Below, one piece after another: positions 60,140 through 64,000 of a stretch of DNA of 64,000 bases (its first letter is position 1; every line of letters begins with the position of its first letter). The stretch spans positions 1,582,501 through 1,646,500 of the forward strand of contig JADANN010000018.1 of the NCBI GenBank assembly GCA_018806985.1, written 5' to 3'. Both the position numbers and the translations under genes were made by a program. Origin of the DNA: Angiostrongylus vasorum (lineage: Eukaryota > Nematoda > Chromadorea > Rhabditida > Metastrongylidae). Under the pieces are notes generated by a model, which was not told where the DNA came from, made no database searches, and saw only the letters and a program-made list of their open reading frames with translations.

Positions 60140-60960
60140 CTTTGCCTCTCTTCAATCGGCTTAAAAAAGGGCTTTGACTCATAAACGATTATCTGAAAGT
60201 TCTGGAACTCAAGGTCGTTCCTCAGCAAGCGGAGATCCTATACAGTAACATCACTGTAAAAAATGTCATCGTCCGCCAACGAAGGCATAACTGCGAGATA
60301 TTAGACCATCTCGATCATCCCATCTCGAATCCTGGGAATTTTAAGCAACACCACTTTGAAAATCATCAAACTAAAACTGAAGTTATCACAGGTCTGAAAG
60401 TTGACGGCCGATAGCTACACTGTCTACCTTTGTTGGTCGCATCGTTTTCACAACGTGCTTGCTTATTCAGGCGAACCAAATACTGGATGATTTCATGATT
60501 GAATGTAAAGAGGTCGATTTTCGGCTGAACAAAACTATATTCATGGGAGACGGATTCGTTTTTGATGCTTCATCCACGCTCTTTGAAATATCTTCTAATG
60601 AATTACCTGCATATTTCTAGGTCTTCAAGTCAACATGACGAAAGACTAAGTTGCAGGGCGTGAGGACACGAGCAAATTTGTGGACTTAAAAGAGTAGCGA
60701 AGATCTAGTGAAGGAATTAGAATGACCGTCACCGAGTCCACGATTTCACTGTGCGAGGTTTCTTTCAAAGCGCACGCTTCAGAAACCTGGCCACTTCCTG
60801 ACAGTATTAAAAAAGGGGGTTAGCGTTTTAGAACACATTTTGGAGAATGTGACTCTAGGGATCATCGTTTATCACGCAGTTGAGAAAGGGAATACGAAGT
60901 TCTGACCTACGTTGACGATCGAAGATGAAGGTCGCTGAAGTTGTCGGATATGTGCTACCC
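60140..60960 (+). mobile_element. Very degenerate RTE fragment
   Basis: Patchy nucleotide match to the RT half: a KKGFDS-like motif A near 60165, an ADDIV-region match near 60420, DFRLNKTIFMGDGFV-like sequence near 60520, and a GIRSSDLR-like end near 60890. Confidence 0.5.
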
Positions 60961-62411
60961 TTTAAGATTCGGTGGCAATGAAAACTGCAATGAACTCTTT
61001 GCCAGCGTTTAAACTCAATCGCAGACAGTTTTTTGTGTTTTGCCTTCCAACTACAAGTTTGTTTCAAAGGGATAGAATCCGTTTATTGTTTTGGTCCGTT
61101 CAAACTGACGGTCCACAGCGAGCATCGACACCGAACTCTTCTCAGATTGCAAGTCTTCCGTTTCTCATATTTTTAAAAATTCTCGCCATTTTTCACGTCG
61201 GATTCTTTCCTGCAACCTATGATTTTTTGTTGTGCATTCATCTGAGCTATCATATAAGTGTGACACTACAGTATACGTACGCATGTGCGGCCGATCTCTC
61301 TCATAGAGGACCTAGCTAAGCTATTTCTAGGGCTACGTGGAGTCTCCACCTAAGAAAGGAGTTAAACGTGCACCAACGCGTCTCTTCACTTGCCCTGAGG
61401 CGCATGCAGATTCAGAGAATAGTCTTTTTATCCTACGGGCCGAATTGAAATATACTTTCTTTAACCATTTACGTACCATCTTCAACTTGCGTGCGAGTGG
61501 CCCAAATCACTGAAAATGGGCCACTCATGTATCCAAGTAATTATTAGGCAGACTAATTAATGCAACAAGCAGAAATGGACATTGAATTCAACTGATCGTC
61601 TACTACGAGCACATGTTCAGCAATAGCAGACGTGTGAAAACATCATCTGTGCTTTAGGAGAACACAGCAGGTACCCCGTAATGTCTCGCTGCTTCTTAAC
61701 AGGTCAGACGGATTTCAAAACAGACGGAAGTCGTGATGAACACTTTTCTACCAGAGATAACAAATCATCGGAACAGTTGCCTCGTTACTTTGAAAAAAAA
61801 TTTACAAAGACGACTTGTACGCGTTCTGCTACCGCAGAGTGACAGCCGGATAATGCAATAACCGCATTATACTTACTGGTTCAATCTCAACATTGCCAAG
61901 TAAGCCCTCCATTCCTTCGGGGTGGGCAAACTGATACCAGACATGTTTGTGAATCTCTCCCTATATGTGGAGGCTTGTGATAAAGATTACGGATGCTCTA
62001 CCAGAGCTATCCCAGAATTCCAGAGAATCAAGTCAGCTGGCATTCAACAATGTTTATGACGAAAACAAGATCTTCAAATGGCGCCGAAGGTCTTTCGGGA
62101 TGACGAGTTGTGAACACATCCAACGAAAAAAAACGAATAGTACATATGGACGAATATACGTATAGTACAGCCACAAGTAGGGCTATGCCATGACATGCTT
62201 CAGCGATCTACCGTGGGAATCTTTATCGGTTGTCGTCAGCAGCAGTAGAACTAAACAGCTTCGAAACAAACGTGTGCCACTCTCATCTTCCTCAAGCGGA
62301 CAGAATCTGAAAAGCAGTGCTGGCGGGCGACAGAGACGGACGGAGTCTTGGTGGCGCGGGCTCGAGCTATTCAACCGTTAGACGGATTAAATGTGATAAT
62401 AAGAAAAAAGA
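60961..62411. other. Intergenic sequence
   Basis: Holds an unrecognised 115-codon plus frame (60972-61319) with a hydrophobic stretch, a SINE remnant at 61.9 kb, and at 62.19-62.38 kb a GC-richer segment that may be a worn RTE 3' end. Nothing firm. Confidence 0.35.
61843..61965 (+). repeat. SINE family 1 remnant
   Basis: GGTTCAATCTCAACATTGCC, then CCATTCCTTCGGGGTGGGC and CTGATACCAGACATGTTTG match the central body of the family. Confidence 0.45.
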
Positions 62412-63245
62412 TTAAAACCTTTCGCCGTTGATCAATCCCCTGACGGATGCGCCATGCATGCGATTTAATCAAGCATCGTAAGAAGTGAAAAAAATGCATA
62501 TCTAGCTTGTAAAGTGACTTGAGGTGGCCTACCGATGTATCGAGTCAGTGCTGCTATAGTTCTAGATAAGTTCGGTACAAATTTGTTGACTGCGAAGGAT
62601 GGAAGGCTTGGTGATCATGGGACGCTGGTCGAACCAAAGAGCACGTGTGTATTGTAGTGCATCTCCAACCACTTCGCTGCACGCATTCGTTTAGATTGTC
62701 GAAGCAACAATTTGTAGCTCCAGGTTAACTATCGTTAACTAACTCCAGCTGGAACCGCTAAGCTCTACTTGCCCCGTAGCGCGCCAGAATTGACACAAAG
62801 AGTATGATGCTTTCGACTGCTTGCTCTATCTTCATTCTTCTCGGAGAGAAATTAATCATGAGGGTCTCATCGGACAGTGCGTGGGATACATTTACTCCTA
62901 TCTGGGACTCCGATTCCAGATAGATTACTCAAGAACGTAACCCAAGGGCTCTGTGTAGACTGAGATTAAAAAATAAAAAAGCTCTCGGCGATGATCAATC
63001 CGTGAGAGATGCGCCATACATTCGACTTCACTAAACATCGATGGAGGTAACTGAATGCAAATCTGGCCTTTACAATGACTCGCGGTGGCCTACCAATGTA
63101 TCGAGCCAGTGCTGCTATCCTCCCAGACAAGTCTGGTACCAATTTGCCGACCAAGAAGGGATGGAAGGCTTGGTGGGCCACAGTTGCGGGATCGGTCTAG
63201 TGTTTATTGCAGGGCACCTCTGACCACTGTGTCACACGCGCCCTT
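62412..63245 (-). repeat. Two SINE family 1 copies, same orientation
   Basis: Copies at 62412-62690 (diverged) and 62972-63245 (near consensus, ending CCACTGTGTCACACGCGC), separated by about 280 bp with no recognised feature. They lie upstream of NOP56. Confidence 0.7.
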
Positions 63246-63430
63246 AGACTGGTTTAAAATTCAAAAGTAAGGTACGTAATAGTAACCAGACCAACTTCAC
63301 CTGACTCACCCTGCTGTGTAGGTACTGCCCGCGATACCGTTGGCTCGTAAAGGTGACAACTGTCAAATTGCGCTTTGGTCCCGCAGCGAAATGTTCTCTG
63401 AAAACACCATTCGATTTTTGGGAAGCCTTC

Positions 63431-63845
63431 TGAACTTTCAGGATCGAGTGGTACTCTGAGGAAGCGTGTTTTGAGGATTTATAGTAGCTCAGTTGGCAAA
63501 AGAGAATAATGTGCAGCCAAGGCATCAGTACTTTCTTAGTGTATCTTTTGCTTGTGTCGCCATCTCCTTCATGCTCGTTTCTTTGCACCATTCCGGCTTT
63601 GTTGCTCCTTTGTTTTTTAGTCGGTCGTTAATCATTCTGGACTTTCAGGACCAAGTGGTACTTGTAGAATCGCGTTTTAATGGCTTTTGGTGTTCAATCC
63701 CGATAAGAGAATGATATGCAGCTACGGCTTCAGTAGTTTCTCACGGCATCTTTTCCTTCTCTCCATCTCCACCACACTCGTTTCTTTGCACCATTCCGGC
63801 TTTGTTGCTCGTCTGTTTTTAGTCGATCGATGTCATTTCTTTTTT
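63431..63845 (+). repeat. 207-bp tandem duplication upstream of NOP56
   Basis: Copy 1 begins at 63431 (GAACTTTCAGGATCGAGTGG) and copy 2 at 63638 (GGACTTTCAGGACCAAGTGG). Both continue through a matched AAGAGAATRATRTGCAGC block and a shared CTCGTTTCTTTGCACCATTC block. The copies have diverged by substitutions and small indels. Confidence 0.8.
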
Positions 63846-63849
63846 TCAG
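63838..63849 (+). promoter_or_regulatory. Probable spliced-leader acceptor of NOP56
   Basis: This is a strong nematode-type acceptor, polypyrimidine then TTTCAG, with no recognisable exon upstream and the start codon 60 bases downstream. Weaker acceptor-like ACTTTCAG sites end at 63441 and 63648, at equivalent places in the duplicated segment. Confidence 0.5.
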
Positions 63850-63909
63850 TGCCTTCGTGGAACCCGAAATTCGCTGTCCACGTCCGTTCCGTTTCCGTTT
63901 AGTTGGAAA

Positions 63910-64000
63910 ATGTCGGAAGTACCACATTACGTGCTTTACGAACACGCTGTTGGATATGTCCTAATGAAAATCAAAGAGTTCGAAGACGCCGGGCTTGTCA
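63910..64000 (+). CDS. NOP56: NOP56 box C/D snoRNP core protein, 5' end (runs off window)
   Basis: The ATG at 63910 opens MSEVPHYVLYEHAVGYVLMK followed by IKEFEDAGLV, which matches the start of eukaryotic NOP56 (VLFEHAVGYALL-type N-terminus). NOP56 is a nucleolar core component of box C/D snoRNPs that guide 2'-O-methylation of rRNA. Only 30 codons plus one base are present because the window ends at 64000. A T-rich acceptor (CTTTTTTTCAG) ends at 63849, 60 bases before the ATG, and probably marks trans-splicing. The 5' region sits on a 207-bp tandem duplication. Confidence 0.9.
   Translation, partial: MSEVPHYVLYEHAVGYVLMKIKEFEDAGLV

Overview
The window looks like nuclear DNA of a clade V parasitic nematode. 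A hookworm or close strongylid relative (Ancylostoma/Necator type) is the best guess. The support is AT-rich sequence, small exons bounded by TTTCAG acceptors, likely spliced-leader acceptors just upstream of start codons, degenerate RTE-type endonuclease/reverse-transcriptase copies that closely resemble the hookworm family, and dense tRNA-derived SINEs. The species call is inference. Most of the 64 kb is intron or intergenic sequence filled with old transposons, and nearly all long open frames are chance frames or transposon debris.

Four host genes can be supported. (1) At 4.5-31.6 kb, plus strand, there is a receptor-type guanylyl cyclase of the nematode gcy family. About 19 exons cover half of the ligand-binding domain, the second half of the kinase-homology domain, the dimerisation helix and most of the cyclase domain. 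Its introns are swollen by an RTE copy, SINE palindromes, Penelope-like elements and a (TA)n tract. It carries several lesions, including loss of the catalytic core motif, and looks like a pseudogene. (2) At 39.29 kb, plus strand, a small exon encodes a BBIP1 (BBSome-interacting protein 1) homologue. (3) At 50.8-53.6 kb, minus strand, there is a Pax1/9-class gene (pax-1): start codon plus the complete paired domain in four phase-consistent exons. (4) At 63.91 kb, plus strand, the first 30 codons of NOP56 run off the window end.

Mobile DNA by region: 2.8-3.3 kb Penelope-like (PLE) fragment; 6.3-9.3 kb RTE copy; 13.65-14.2 kb SINE inverted pair; 16-17.4 kb truncated PLE; 21.1-24.2 kb PLE terminal hairpin plus the best PLE, with RT and GIY-YIG domains and inverted terminal arms; 35.8-38.2 kb RTE with a PLE inserted in it; 40.9-43 kb SINE and second RTE; 52.7-53.3 kb SINE inverted pair inside pax-1 intron 1; 55.8-57.2 kb PLE and another repeat; 57.6-63.2 kb RTE, PLE and SINE remnants.

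The most unusual signal is a 36-nt hammerhead-ribozyme-like motif in the terminal arms of the Penelope-like elements. It has stems I and II and the conserved core, but stem III is reduced to a self-complementary ACGT, so it would be expected to work as a dimer. Small variants of this kind associated with Penelope-like elements have been described, so the motif class is probably not new. Its occurrence here in inverted arms and in two element subfamilies is worth checking.
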